A DNA stretch of 64,000 nucleotides. Origin: Streptomyces griseorubiginosus. GTDB lineage: Bacteria; Actinomycetota; Actinomycetes; Streptomycetales; Streptomycetaceae. The translations under genes were made by a program, and so were the position numbers. Numbering within the stretch: the first letter of the stretch is position 1; each line of letters opens with the position of its first letter. The stretch lies in contig NZ_KQ948741.1 of NCBI RefSeq assembly GCF_001514195.1, positions 320,905 through 384,904 on the forward strand. Direction: 5' to 3'. Under the pieces are notes generated by a model, which did not search any database, was not told the DNA's origin, and saw nothing but the letters and a program-made list of their open reading frames with translations. Shown one piece after another: positions 35,076-45,135 of the stretch.

Positions 35076-35906
35076 ATGCCCACGCCATACGGATCCCGCG
35101 GCGGCATGGCGTTCGGCGCGGAGGAGCTGCGTGTGCTCCGCCGTGCTCTCGCCCTCGCCCTTCACCCCGCCCCCGCCTCGGCCGAGGACATCAAGGACTG
35201 CCACCGCCTCGCCGAGTCCCTCGACGAGGCCGTGCGCGAGGGTGCCCGGCTGCGCGCTTTCCTGGTCGCCGACCTCGGCCGGTACCGCGAAGCGCTGCCC
35301 GGCACCGCGGCCGGCTATCTCGCGCTCCTGGAGGAGGCGCTGGGCGCCGGCTACCGGCCAGGGCCCGACGACCTCGCCGCCCTCCGGGCGCTGCGCGGCA
35401 GCCCGGCCGCGGCGGCACTGCTGAGCCGCTGCCAGGTGCTGGCCGAACGGGACGTCAGGGCCCGCCTTGCGGGCGCCACGGCCGCCCGGCGCGCCCAGGC
35501 GGCCCCCGTGGTCCCCGCCTCCCGCACCCGCCTCCTCGCGCTCCCCGGCGGCCTTTCCGGAGGCGGCTCCGGAGTGCACTCCCGAGACGGCTCCGGGGTG
35601 CTTTCCCAAGACGGCTCCGGGGTACTTTCCCGAGACGGCTCCGGGGTACTTTCCCGAGACGGCTCCGGAGGGCTTCCCGGCGCTCCCACCGGAGTCGTCC
35701 GTGCCGGTCTCGCCGAGCAGGACGCCAAGGAGCCGCGGCGGGAGCCGGGCAAGGACCCGGCCAAGCCCCCGGTGAAGCCGGCGGAGAAACCCGCCCCCGC
35801 CGCCCCGAAGCCCTCCCGCCCCATCCCCACCCCGGGCGAGGTCTTCCCGCGCCGCAAGCCGACCCCGCCCTCGGCGAACCCGCCGCAGCAGCTGGCCGCC
35901 GGCTGA
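35076..35906 (+). CDS. Hypothetical protein with helical N-terminus and octapeptide repeats
   Basis: 276 residues from ATG 35076. Residues ~15-135 are helical and conserved-looking (EELRVLRRALALALHPAP, DCHRLAESLDEAVREGARL, RGSPAAAALLSRCQVLAER). Then come four tandem copies of the octapeptide (R/Q)DGSGVLS (24-bp DNA repeat, 35582-35671) and a Pro/Lys-rich tail (KPPVKPAEKPAPAAPKP) ending GEVFPRRKPTPP. No signal peptide or membrane helix. I do not recognise the family with certainty; it is typical of streptomycete hypotheticals located after coaX. Repeat number probably varies among strains. Confidence 0.8.
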   Translation: MPTPYGSRGGMAFGAEELRVLRRALALALHPAPASAEDIKDCHRLAESLDEAVREGARLRAFLVADLGRYREALPGTAAGYLALLEEALGAGYRPGPDDLAALRALRGSPAAAALLSRCQVLAERDVRARLAGATAARRAQAAPVVPASRTRLLALPGGLSGGGSGVHSRDGSGVLSQDGSGVLSRDGSGVLSRDGSGGLPGAPTGVVRAGLAEQDAKEPRREPGKDPAKPPVKPAEKPAPAAPKPSRPIPTPGEVFPRRKPTPPSANPPQQLAAG

Positions 35907-35988
35907 GCCTTCGGCCGGGGTCCGCCGCGCCGGCGTTCCAGGCGGACCCCGCCCGAGTTGTCCGAGTGCCCGTGGCTACTCTGGACGC

Positions 35989-36153
35989 ATGGACTACGTC
36001 GCCGCGCTCGTGCCCCCGGTCGTCATGGCCGCGTTCTTCATCGGCCTGATCCGGGTGATCGTGAAGACCCAGGGCGGGGCCAACAAGGCCAAGGAGGACG
36101 CGGCCGTCGACGCCGCCCTCGCGCGCGCGGAGGCGGCCAGGCAGGCCGACTGA
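35989..36153 (+). CDS. Small single-pass membrane protein (54 aa)
   Basis: A short gene starting MDYVAALVPPVVMAAFFIGL: one membrane helix (residues ~4-26) followed by a charged, Ala/Lys/Glu-rich cytoplasmic tail ending ARAEAARQAD. The codon positions show normal Streptomyces G/C bias, and a clear hairpin terminator with a T tract follows at 36172-36221, which supports a real transcript. Function unknown. It is oriented like its neighbours, with 82 bp after the preceding gene. Confidence 0.78.
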   Translation: MDYVAALVPPVVMAAFFIGLIRVIVKTQGGANKAKEDAAVDAALARAEAARQAD

Positions 36154-36171
36154 CCGGCCCGCGCCCGCATC

Positions 36172-36221
36172 GGCGTACGACTCCCCGAAGCACCGTGCTT
36201 TCGGCGTCGTACGCCCTTTTT
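36172..36221 (+). terminator. Rho-independent terminator
   Basis: GGCGTACGAC (36172-36181) pairs with GTCGTACGCC (36206-36215); the interior can extend the stem through GAAGCA/TGCTTT pairing, and five T residues follow at 36217-36221. It ends the transcript of the 54-aa gene before the BlaI-type regulator. Confidence 0.88.
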
Positions 36222-36291
36222 GTTGCCGTTTGACGTCTAAAGAGCACGTCCGTCACGCCGATAGCCGGATCTCCCACTATTGTGCTGAGCT

Positions 36292-36696
36292 GTGCCTCGC
36301 CCATTGGGAGAACTCGAAGACGCGGTCATGACGCGGGTGTGGAAGTGGAACCGCCCGGTCACCGTTCGGGAAGTCCTGGAAGACCTTCAGCAGGAACGGT
36401 CCATCGCGTACACCACCGTGATGACCGTTTTGGACAATCTCCATCAGAAGGGCTGGGTGCGTCGTGAGGCGGAAGGCCGGGCCTATCGATATGAGGCGGT
36501 CTCCACACGGGCCGCCTACGCCGCCGCACTGATGAACGACGCCTGGTCCCAGAGTGACAACCCCGCCGCCGCTCTCGTCGCCTTCTTCGGCATGATGAGC
36601 GAGGAACAGCGACAGGCACTCCAGGACGCCGTCCGCATCGTGCAGGGGCCGACCGTGGAGAACCCCGACTCGGCATCCCGGGACGGCGGGCGATAG
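36292..36696 (+). CDS. BlaI/MecI/CopY-family transcriptional regulator
   Basis: A 134-residue protein with the BlaI winged helix: LGELEDAVMTRVWKWNRPVT, VREVLEDLQQERSIAYTTVMT and DNLHQKGWVRREAEGRAYRY, followed by a C-terminal dimerisation helix region with RAAYAAALMNDAW and FFGMMSEEQRQAL. Family members repress beta-lactamase or copper genes and are often inactivated by a BlaR protease; no blaR partner is adjacent. GTG start at 36292. It probably acts with the downstream acetyltransferase (9-bp gap) only by position. Confidence 0.92.
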   Translation: MPRPLGELEDAVMTRVWKWNRPVTVREVLEDLQQERSIAYTTVMTVLDNLHQKGWVRREAEGRAYRYEAVSTRAAYAAALMNDAWSQSDNPAAALVAFFGMMSEEQRQALQDAVRIVQGPTVENPDSASRDGGR

Positions 36697-36705
36697 CGTC
36701 CGCTC

Positions 36706-37254
36706 ATGTCCGCGAAGACCCCCTCCGCCGAGAACCCCGAAGTCACCGCAAAAGCCATCACGGTCCGCCGGGCCCGCACCAGCGATGTCGCCGGCATCCG
36801 TAGGCTCCTCGACTCCTACGTCCGCGACCGCATCCTGCTCGACAAAGCGACGGTCACGCTTTACGAGGACATCCAGGAGTTCTGGGTCGCCGAGCGCGAC
36901 GACAACGCCGAGCTGGTCGGCTTCGGTGCCCTGCACGTCATGTGGGAAGACCTCGCGGAAGTGCGCACTCTCGCGGTGAAGCCCGGCCTGAAGGGCGCCG
37001 GTGTCGGGCATCAGTTGCTGGAGAAGTTGTTGCAGACGGCCCGCTGGCTCGGCGTTCGTCGCGTTTTCTGTCTCACCTTCGAAGTGGACTTCTTCGGCAA
37101 GCACGGCTTCGTCGAGATCGGTGAGACACCTGTCGACACCGATGTCTACGCGGAGCTGCTGCGTTCCTATGACGAAGGCGTGGCGGAGTTCCTCGGTCTC
37201 GAACGAGTGAAACCGAACACCTTGGGCAACAGTCGGATGCTTCTGCATCTGTGA
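36706..37254 (+). CDS. GNAT amino-acid N-acetyltransferase (ArgA-like)
   Basis: A 182-residue GNAT resembling the short mycobacterial N-acetylglutamate synthase Rv2747: VRRARTSDVAGIRRLLDSY, FWVAERDDNAELVGFGALH, the acetyl-CoA loop VKPGLKGAGVGHQLLEKLL (Q/R-x-x-G-x-G/A type), LTFEVDFFGKHGFVEI and KPNTLGNSRMLL at the end. Likely role: acetylation of glutamate for arginine synthesis; substrate specificity is by family similarity only. No arg genes are near. It follows the BlaI-type gene closely. Confidence 0.85.
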   Translation: MSAKTPSAENPEVTAKAITVRRARTSDVAGIRRLLDSYVRDRILLDKATVTLYEDIQEFWVAERDDNAELVGFGALHVMWEDLAEVRTLAVKPGLKGAGVGHQLLEKLLQTARWLGVRRVFCLTFEVDFFGKHGFVEIGETPVDTDVYAELLRSYDEGVAEFLGLERVKPNTLGNSRMLLHL

Positions 37255-37391
37255 TCGCCAAGGATTCCGGCGATCCGCCCTGCCCAGGTTCCCTATGTCC
37301 GAAACGCGCACGTTTCCGGACGAGGGGTCCCCGTTGGTCTCTCCCAGGGGTTTGTGTTTTCCAGGCAAAAGCGGTTTGCTTTCCGACGTAG

Positions 37392-37409
37392 TGCAGTACT
37401 GCATATAAC
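37392..37409 (+). promoter_or_regulatory. Palindrome and -10-like box upstream of lsr2
   Basis: A perfect 12-bp palindrome TGCAGTACTGCA (37392-37403) abuts TATAAC (37404-37409), a good -10 candidate, 66 bp before the lsr2 start. The surrounding ~100 bp are clearly more A/T-rich than the rest of the window, as expected for an Lsr2-bound, self-regulated promoter. No exact -35 box can be named with confidence. Confidence 0.5.
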
Positions 37410-37475
37410 AGGGGACGGCGAAACGGCGGACGCCGCAGACCCCCGGCCCTCAAGTATTGGATGAAAGGAAATCCG

Positions 37476-37811
37476 GTGGCACAGAAGGTTCAGGTCCTTC
37501 TTGTCGACGACATCGACGGCGGCGAGGCGGACGAGACTGTCACGTTCGCGTTGGACGGCAAGACGTACGAGATCGATCTCACGACCGCCAATGCGGACAA
37601 GCTCCGTGGCCTTCTCGACCCGTACGTGAAGGGTGGTCGTCGTACCGGGGGCCGTGCTTCGGGTGGGCGCGGAAAGGCGCGAGCCGCTTCCGGTGGCAGC
37701 CAGGACACCGCGCAGATCCGTGCCTGGGCAAAGGAGAACGGCATGGAGGTCAATGACCGCGGCCGTGTTCCGGCAAGCATTCGCGAGGCTTACGAGAAGG
37801 CCAACGCCTGA
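37476..37811 (+). CDS. lsr2: Lsr2-type nucleoid-associated protein
   Basis: A 111-residue histone-like protein that bridges A/T-rich DNA and silences acquired genes and antibiotic clusters. N-terminal dimerisation domain: VQVLLVDDIDGGEADETVTF and DGKTYEIDLT; a basic Gly/Arg linker (VKGGRRTGGRASGGRGKA); C-terminal DNA-binding domain IRAWAKENGMEVNDRGRVPA with the R-G-R clamp for the minor groove. GTG start at 37476 follows AAAGGAA by 5-6 nt. It stands as a single gene convergent with the SCO3374-like gene. Confidence 0.96.
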   Translation: MAQKVQVLLVDDIDGGEADETVTFALDGKTYEIDLTTANADKLRGLLDPYVKGGRRTGGRASGGRGKARAASGGSQDTAQIRAWAKENGMEVNDRGRVPASIREAYEKANA

Positions 37812-37846
37812 TCGAAAGGTCTGTGCGGGTCAAGGCCTGCGAAGGC

Positions 37847-39019
37847 TTATGGCCGCGCGCGCAGCCGCAGCCGGTGGCACTGCGTTGCCACGGTGTGCAC
37901 GACGCGCACGAGATCCGGGGGGCCGCCGACGCCCCCCAGCGCCGACATCGTCGGCAGCGAGGCCTCGACCTCGCACCCCGGCTCGGGGGGCCGCAGCCAT
38001 ACGGCGGCCCCCTGCAGGGTGCCCGGGCGGCCCAGGACGAGAGGCCGCACCCCGGCGCCGGAGCCCCCGCCGGAGAACTCCGCCGCCATGAGCCGGTCCG
38101 ACCCGGAGGCCGCCGACCGCTCGCGCGACCAGTCCGACCCGGAGGCCGCCGACCACGCGTCGAACCCTTCCGCCCCGAGCGCCGAGGGTCGCCCGAGCGG
38201 CCCGTCCGGTTCGAGTGCCGACCAGTGCCCGCGTGACTCTTCTGGTCCGAGTGCCGGCCATCGCCCTCGTGACCCATTCGGGCCGAGTGCCGGCGATTGC
38301 CCATGCGGCTCTTCCGGTTCGGATGCCGGCCATTGCCCACGCGGCCCGTCCTGTCCGCATGCCGACCACTGCCCGTGCGACGCGTCCGGTTCGAGTGCCG
38401 ACCGTCGCCCCTGTGGCCCGTCCGGTCGTCGTCCCGGCATCGAGTTCCGTACGGCTTCCACGACCCCGGTTGTGTCCCCGTCTGCGCCCCCAGTTGCTTC
38501 CCCGTGCGCCGGCCGCTCCCTTCGCCCGGTCGGTCCCGGATCGTGGTCCCGCCCTGCCGTCCCGCGGACGGTCGCGCCCTGTGTCTGGGCCCGCCCTGCC
38601 TCCGGCAGGAGGCTTCGCGGCGGCGCCGGTGCCTCCATGGAGTCGCCCTGGCCCAGCGCGCGCAGGTCGAGCGGGAGAGCGCCCCACTCCAGCCACTCCA
38701 GGATGCCCGGCAGTTCCTCCGCGCTGCCCGCCGCGACCAGCAGGAGGAGCCGGTCGCCCTGGACGGCCACGGGCGAGCCGGCGGTCAGATGGCGCAGGGC
38801 CGCGTGCCCGGCGGCGGCCGGGATGTCCAGCACATCGAAACGCAGGCCCACTCTGATCCGTACAGAAGAGCCCGGGGACTTCTCGGGCACCGTCGGCCAG
38901 CCGAGTTCGTTCTCGTACCAGCGGCGTACCGGATCGTCGCCGGAGGCGGTCGCGTCGGGCGGCCGACGGGGAGACGGGACCGTCGTGAGGTCCGCGGTGA
39001 ACGGGAGGTGGCCGACCAT
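37847..39019 (-). CDS. SCO3374-family protein with 12-residue repeats
   Basis: A 390-residue protein between lsr2 and clpC, the position where I recall S. coelicolor SCO3374. Residues 30-125 form the conserved part (DDPVRRWYENELGWPTVP, VRIRVGLRFDVLDIPAAAG, GDRLLLLVAAGSAEELPGIL), similar in style to primase/polymerase-type N-terminal regions. Residues ~206-310 are about nine imperfect 12-residue repeats of type W(P/S)ALxPxxxRG(R/Q/H). The C terminus (LQGAAVWLRPPEPGCEVEASLP) returns to conserved-looking sequence, so the repeats look like an insertion inside a single domain. Function unknown. Start ATG 39019. Confidence 0.82.
   Translation of the reverse strand: MVGHLPFTADLTTVPSPRRPPDATASGDDPVRRWYENELGWPTVPEKSPGSSVRIRVGLRFDVLDIPAAAGHAALRHLTAGSPVAVQGDRLLLLVAAGSAEELPGILEWLEWGALPLDLRALGQGDSMEAPAPPRSLLPEAGRAQTQGATVRGTAGRDHDPGPTGRRERPAHGEATGGADGDTTGVVEAVRNSMPGRRPDGPQGRRSALEPDASHGQWSACGQDGPRGQWPASEPEEPHGQSPALGPNGSRGRWPALGPEESRGHWSALEPDGPLGRPSALGAEGFDAWSAASGSDWSRERSAASGSDRLMAAEFSGGGSGAGVRPLVLGRPGTLQGAAVWLRPPEPGCEVEASLPTMSALGGVGGPPDLVRVVHTVATQCHRLRLRARP
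38090..38404 (-). repeat. 36-bp coding tandem repeats (about nine units)
   Basis: This encodes the 12-residue units of the SCO3374-like protein. Units read (N to C) RSALEPDASHGQ, WSACGQDGPRGQ, WPASEPEEPHGQ, SPALGPNGSRGR, WPALGPEESRGH, WSALEPDGPLGR and then degenerate ones. Period is 36 bp, keeping frame. Confidence 0.85.
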
Positions 39020-39230
39020 GCCAAGTGCAACCGTCCCGACCGCCCGCGAGTTACGCTGGGTACACCTGTGTGTGCGCAGAGTGTTCGCCAGGGGGGCTTG
39101 CGGGGGTTCGGTACGGCGCGAGGTTGTTCGCCCATAGCGGAGGGACGGGGGGCGCGTGGCATGGAGTGTCAGTGCGAGCGGGTAAGACATCCCTAGTGGG
39201 AGGGGGCGACACGCAGTACGGGCTGTCTCA

Positions 39231-39248
39231 CGTTCGCCAACGGCGTAC
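39231..39248 (+). promoter_or_regulatory. Putative ClgR operator upstream of clpC
   Basis: CGTTCGCCAACGGCGTAC matches the actinobacterial ClgR consensus WNNWCGCYNANRGCGWWS at 17 of 18 positions (only the first base differs). It lies 203 bp upstream of the clpC start. ClgR is known to activate clpP and clpC in streptomycetes and corynebacteria. The rest of the 432-bp region between the SCO3374-like gene and clpC (39020-39451) shows no convincing gene; the site also overlaps the inverted repeat TCGCCA-N9-TGGCGA (39234-39254). Confidence 0.75.
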
Positions 39249-39451
39249 TGGCGACTGGGGTAACTGCCTGGCCTGCGGGAACATCGTCTCGCACCATCGG
39301 GTTGGAGCAGATGTCGGCGTTAGCGGGGTCAGGAGGCCATCGACGGTGTCGGCAGTTGGAATGAGCGGTCCCCGCTTGCGGGACTAAGCTGCGGAAGGAC
39401 AGGGAGGGGAAGTTCCCCCCACTGCCTGACCGCTCTGAGGAGCGATTAACG

Positions 39452-41977
<2,526 letters not shown>

Positions 41978-42000
41978 CCCTTAGGGGAGACGTCCAGTGA

Positions 42001-42031
42001 GGGGCCGGTGCCTTCGGGTGCCGGCCCCTTT
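42001..42031 (+). terminator. UUCG-tetraloop terminator after clpC
   Basis: A 12-bp stem (42001-42012 with 42017-42028, including two G-T pairs) closed by a TTCG tetraloop, followed by TTT. It sits between the convergent clpC and NACHT genes. Confidence 0.88.
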
Positions 42032-42044
42032 CGCATGGCTGTCG

Positions 42045-45000
42045 CTATCGCTCGAGCAGCCTGACGGCCACTCCGGGCGGGAACAGCCCGGAGTAGCGGG
42101 ACAGCGGGAAGGCGTGCCCCGGCATGTTCTGGAGAGCCACCGAGTGGAGATTCGGGAGGCGGTGTGCCAGCACAGAGAGGTCCTCGGTGCCGAGCAGTCC
42201 CGTGACCCGCAGCACCTTGACCGTGGGCAGCTCCGGCAGGTGATCGAAGGAGCGTGGCAGTTCGCGCAGGAGCCGGGCGTGCAGATGGAGTTGCTTGAGG
42301 CGGGGCAGCGCGGCCACCGACTGCCAGTCGGCCGCCGTCAGCTCCGTCGTCAGCGGCCCGAGGCTGAGGTCCACGAGCTCGGTCCAGTGCTCCAGGCCGC
42401 GCAGGCCGGTGTGCGTCGTGGCGTGCCGACCGAGGAACAGGTAGGTCAGGTGCGCGTCCACGGGCAGGACCTCGGTGAGGCTGTGGCCCGGGAGTTCCTG
42501 TTCCAGGGTGAGCCTTCGCAGTGAGCGCAGGGACGCGAGGCCGGTCAGGTCGGCGATCTGGCCGCAGATGAGCTCGGTGAGCGGGAGGTCCGCGAGGCGG
42601 TCCAGGCCGCGCGCCTGGGTGCAGCGGGCCAGGAGCAGGTTGTGCAGGGAGCCGAAGGGCAGCAGGGCGCCCAGGTCGGTGAGGCCGGTGTTGTCGCGCA
42701 GGTCGAGCAGTGTCACGTCCTCGGGGGCCCGGACGGCGGCCAGGATCTCCTCGACGGGATGCTCGCCCTTGAAGGCGAGCCCACTCCAGGGCCGCATCCC
42801 GGGCAGAGCGGCCCGCTGCTCGGCCGACTCACAGGTGAGGTAGAGGCCATGGCGAGGCAGATGGTCCAGCACCTCCGCCGCATACCGCGCGGTGTCGAAG
42901 CGACTCCAGGTTCCGGCGAGTTGCCGACGTACCTCCAGGTCGCCGTGCTCCCGGAACCGCCGCAGCACCCCGAGAGCGCCCTCGGGTTCCTCCGTGCCCA
43001 GCAGCGAGGCGGTGATCGTGACGCCCAGTGCCTGCCGGTGCGACAGACGATCCGGCCCCGGCAACAACTCCAGCACCAGTGGACCGGCCTCCGCCAGAGC
43101 CCGCGCGTCCTCCTTCGACGCCGGCGGGATCAGGGCCGCCGCGCGCCGCTCCACCTCCGCCCGCACGGCCGCGTCCAGCGCCGGGGCGTGCTCCAGACAG
43201 GCCAGCGCGAGCAAGGTCAGCCGGGGGACGTCCCTGGCGAGCAGTTGCCGTAGCAGAGAAGCCCGTTCGCGGGGGCGGGCGTGGGCCACCGCCATGCGGA
43301 TGACGTCCTCCCACTGGGTGTCGTCCGCGCGGCCGGCGAGGACGTCGAGGTGGCCCTCCTCCACGGCGTAGCGGGCGCCCAGGTAGTCCTGGAAGGTGCG
43401 GTGGACGAAGTCCACTACGCCGTCGGCAGGTTGGCGGAGCAGGCCGCTGCGCAGGAGCAGGTCGTGCAGGACCGCGCCGGCGGGGCCCCGCAGGCCGAGG
43501 GCGGGGAGGCAGCGGTCCACGATCGCCTCGGCGGTCTCCACCTCCATCTCGGTGCGCCCGCTCAGCACCAGCGCGTACGCGAGGCGTTGGATCAGCTCCA
43601 GCTGGGTCTCCTCGCCCAGTTCCAGCTCCAGACCCCGCTCCCGGTCGCGGCGCGCGAGCAGCATGGTGAGGGCGGCGTCGTACAACTCCTTGCGCCCTGT
43701 GGGGAGATAGCCCCGCCGTTCGCGGTGCAGGGCGCAGATCAGGCCGCACATCAGGGGGTTGGTGGCCAGGCGGGCCAAATCGCGTTTGGTGCGCAGGGAG
43801 TCCAGGAGCGGGGTCTCGTACTCGGGGGCTCCGGCCGCGGTGTGCCAGCGGTGGACGAAGGTCGCCACGTCCGGGCGGCGCATGGGGGCCAGGGTGAGCT
43901 CCCCGAAGCCCTCGGCGGCGAGCCAGTCGGGGCGGACGGCGGTCGGGCGGGAGGTCAGGAGCCAGCGGTTGCCGGGGTAGGCGCGGATGAGGGACAGAAG
44001 CCAGTCGCGGGTGCGGTGGCGGTCGGCGGCCGGGATCTCGTCCAGGCCGTCGACGAGGACCAGGCCGCGGCCCGCCGTCAGGACGCGTTCCGTCCAGCCC
44101 TCCGGCGGGGTCAGGGGGCAGCTCACGGCGGTCAGGAAGTCGGCGGGGGAGGGGAGGGACCCCGCGCGGATCAGGGTGCGCAGGGGCAGGACGTACGGCA
44201 CTCCGCTGCCGTCCCGGGCCGCCGTGACCGCCAGCCACTGCACGAGGGTGGTCTTGCCGGAGCCCGCGTCGCCGCGCAGCAGGACCCGGTCGTGGGCGAG
44301 CAGGGCTTCCTCGGCGCGGACCCGCAGCGTCAGCGGGCCCCCGGGGTGTTCCTCGGTAAGGGGGCCCTCCTCCGCCGTGGTCGCCTCCAGGCTGAGGTAC
44401 GCCACTTCGAGGGGCCAGCGGTCGGGGGAGTCGCGCAGGTCGATGCCGTAGATGGTGATGTGGCGGTGGCGGTCGGCGACGTACGGGAGGTAGCGCCGTT
44501 CGAAGTCGCGGTCCACGGCACCGGGGCGGGGGGTGCGGGCGAGCAACTCGTCCGTTTTCGAAATGAGTTCGGCCTGGGATCGGGTCTGCTCGACGAGGGT
44601 GCGGGCCACGAAGGTGGATCTGCGGGTGAAGAACTCCAGGATCTGGAGGCAGGCCCACTCGGTGGCCGAGTCGAGGAAGTACCCGGCGTCCGTGGACAGG
44701 CCGGCGGGAGAGGGGGCCGCGCGGCCGAGGACGCGCGCCAGTTCCCGGTGGCCGAGGCCGACCGCCTGTACGTCGTCCATCTCCAGGTCGCCCAGGGCCA
44801 GCAGCCGGGCTGTCAGGGCCTCGGCGACGGCCGCTTCCTCGTCGGCCGGGAAGGGAGGTTCGCCGGGGGAGTCGGTGGCCGCGCGGACCAGGCCGTCGGC
44901 GAGGGCGCGGACCTCCTTCTCGCCCAGGGTGCGCTTCTCGCCCCGGAAGGAGACCAGGGCCGAGAGCCGGACCGGTCTGTCGACCAGGCCGGCGCCCGGG

Positions 45001-45080
45001 CCGTCGGGCCGGAAGAGTTTCCGTACCAGTTGACCGACCAGAGCGGACGCCAGCTTGCTGCCGAGTACCGCGGGCTCCAT
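42045..45080 (-). CDS. NACHT-LRR NTPase (bacterial NLR-like, candidate antiphage protein)
   Basis: A 1011-residue STAND NTPase. Residues 1-240 are a helical N-terminal region (start EPAVLGSKLASALVGQLVRK) of the type found ahead of NACHT modules in actinobacteria; no nuclease or TIR motif is visible. The NACHT module has Walker A GDAGSGKTT (270-277), Walker B GLVLVDGLDEIP (339-350), and a sensor RWLLTSRPTAV (~373-383), then a winged-helix/superhelical region and, from ~760, leucine-rich repeats (VTLLDLRDNTGLTDLGALLP, LTELICGQIADLTGLASL, LRRLTLEQELPG). Bacterial NACHT proteins include antiphage sensors; the effector here is not identifiable. It stands alone, convergent with clpC. Confidence 0.9.
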   Translation of the reverse strand: MEPAVLGSKLASALVGQLVRKLFRPDGPGAGLVDRPVRLSALVSFRGEKRTLGEKEVRALADGLVRAATDSPGEPPFPADEEAAVAEALTARLLALGDLEMDDVQAVGLGHRELARVLGRAAPSPAGLSTDAGYFLDSATEWACLQILEFFTRRSTFVARTLVEQTRSQAELISKTDELLARTPRPGAVDRDFERRYLPYVADRHRHITIYGIDLRDSPDRWPLEVAYLSLEATTAEEGPLTEEHPGGPLTLRVRAEEALLAHDRVLLRGDAGSGKTTLVQWLAVTAARDGSGVPYVLPLRTLIRAGSLPSPADFLTAVSCPLTPPEGWTERVLTAGRGLVLVDGLDEIPAADRHRTRDWLLSLIRAYPGNRWLLTSRPTAVRPDWLAAEGFGELTLAPMRRPDVATFVHRWHTAAGAPEYETPLLDSLRTKRDLARLATNPLMCGLICALHRERRGYLPTGRKELYDAALTMLLARRDRERGLELELGEETQLELIQRLAYALVLSGRTEMEVETAEAIVDRCLPALGLRGPAGAVLHDLLLRSGLLRQPADGVVDFVHRTFQDYLGARYAVEEGHLDVLAGRADDTQWEDVIRMAVAHARPRERASLLRQLLARDVPRLTLLALACLEHAPALDAAVRAEVERRAAALIPPASKEDARALAEAGPLVLELLPGPDRLSHRQALGVTITASLLGTEEPEGALGVLRRFREHGDLEVRRQLAGTWSRFDTARYAAEVLDHLPRHGLYLTCESAEQRAALPGMRPWSGLAFKGEHPVEEILAAVRAPEDVTLLDLRDNTGLTDLGALLPFGSLHNLLLARCTQARGLDRLADLPLTELICGQIADLTGLASLRSLRRLTLEQELPGHSLTEVLPVDAHLTYLFLGRHATTHTGLRGLEHWTELVDLSLGPLTTELTAADWQSVAALPRLKQLHLHARLLRELPRSFDHLPELPTVKVLRVTGLLGTEDLSVLAHRLPNLHSVALQNMPGHAFPLSRYSGLFPPGVAVRLLER

Positions 45081-45135
45081 CCGCCACCCCCGTGTGTGCC
45101 AGTGCGCGGACGGAGCCTAACCGGGCGGCCGGGGA

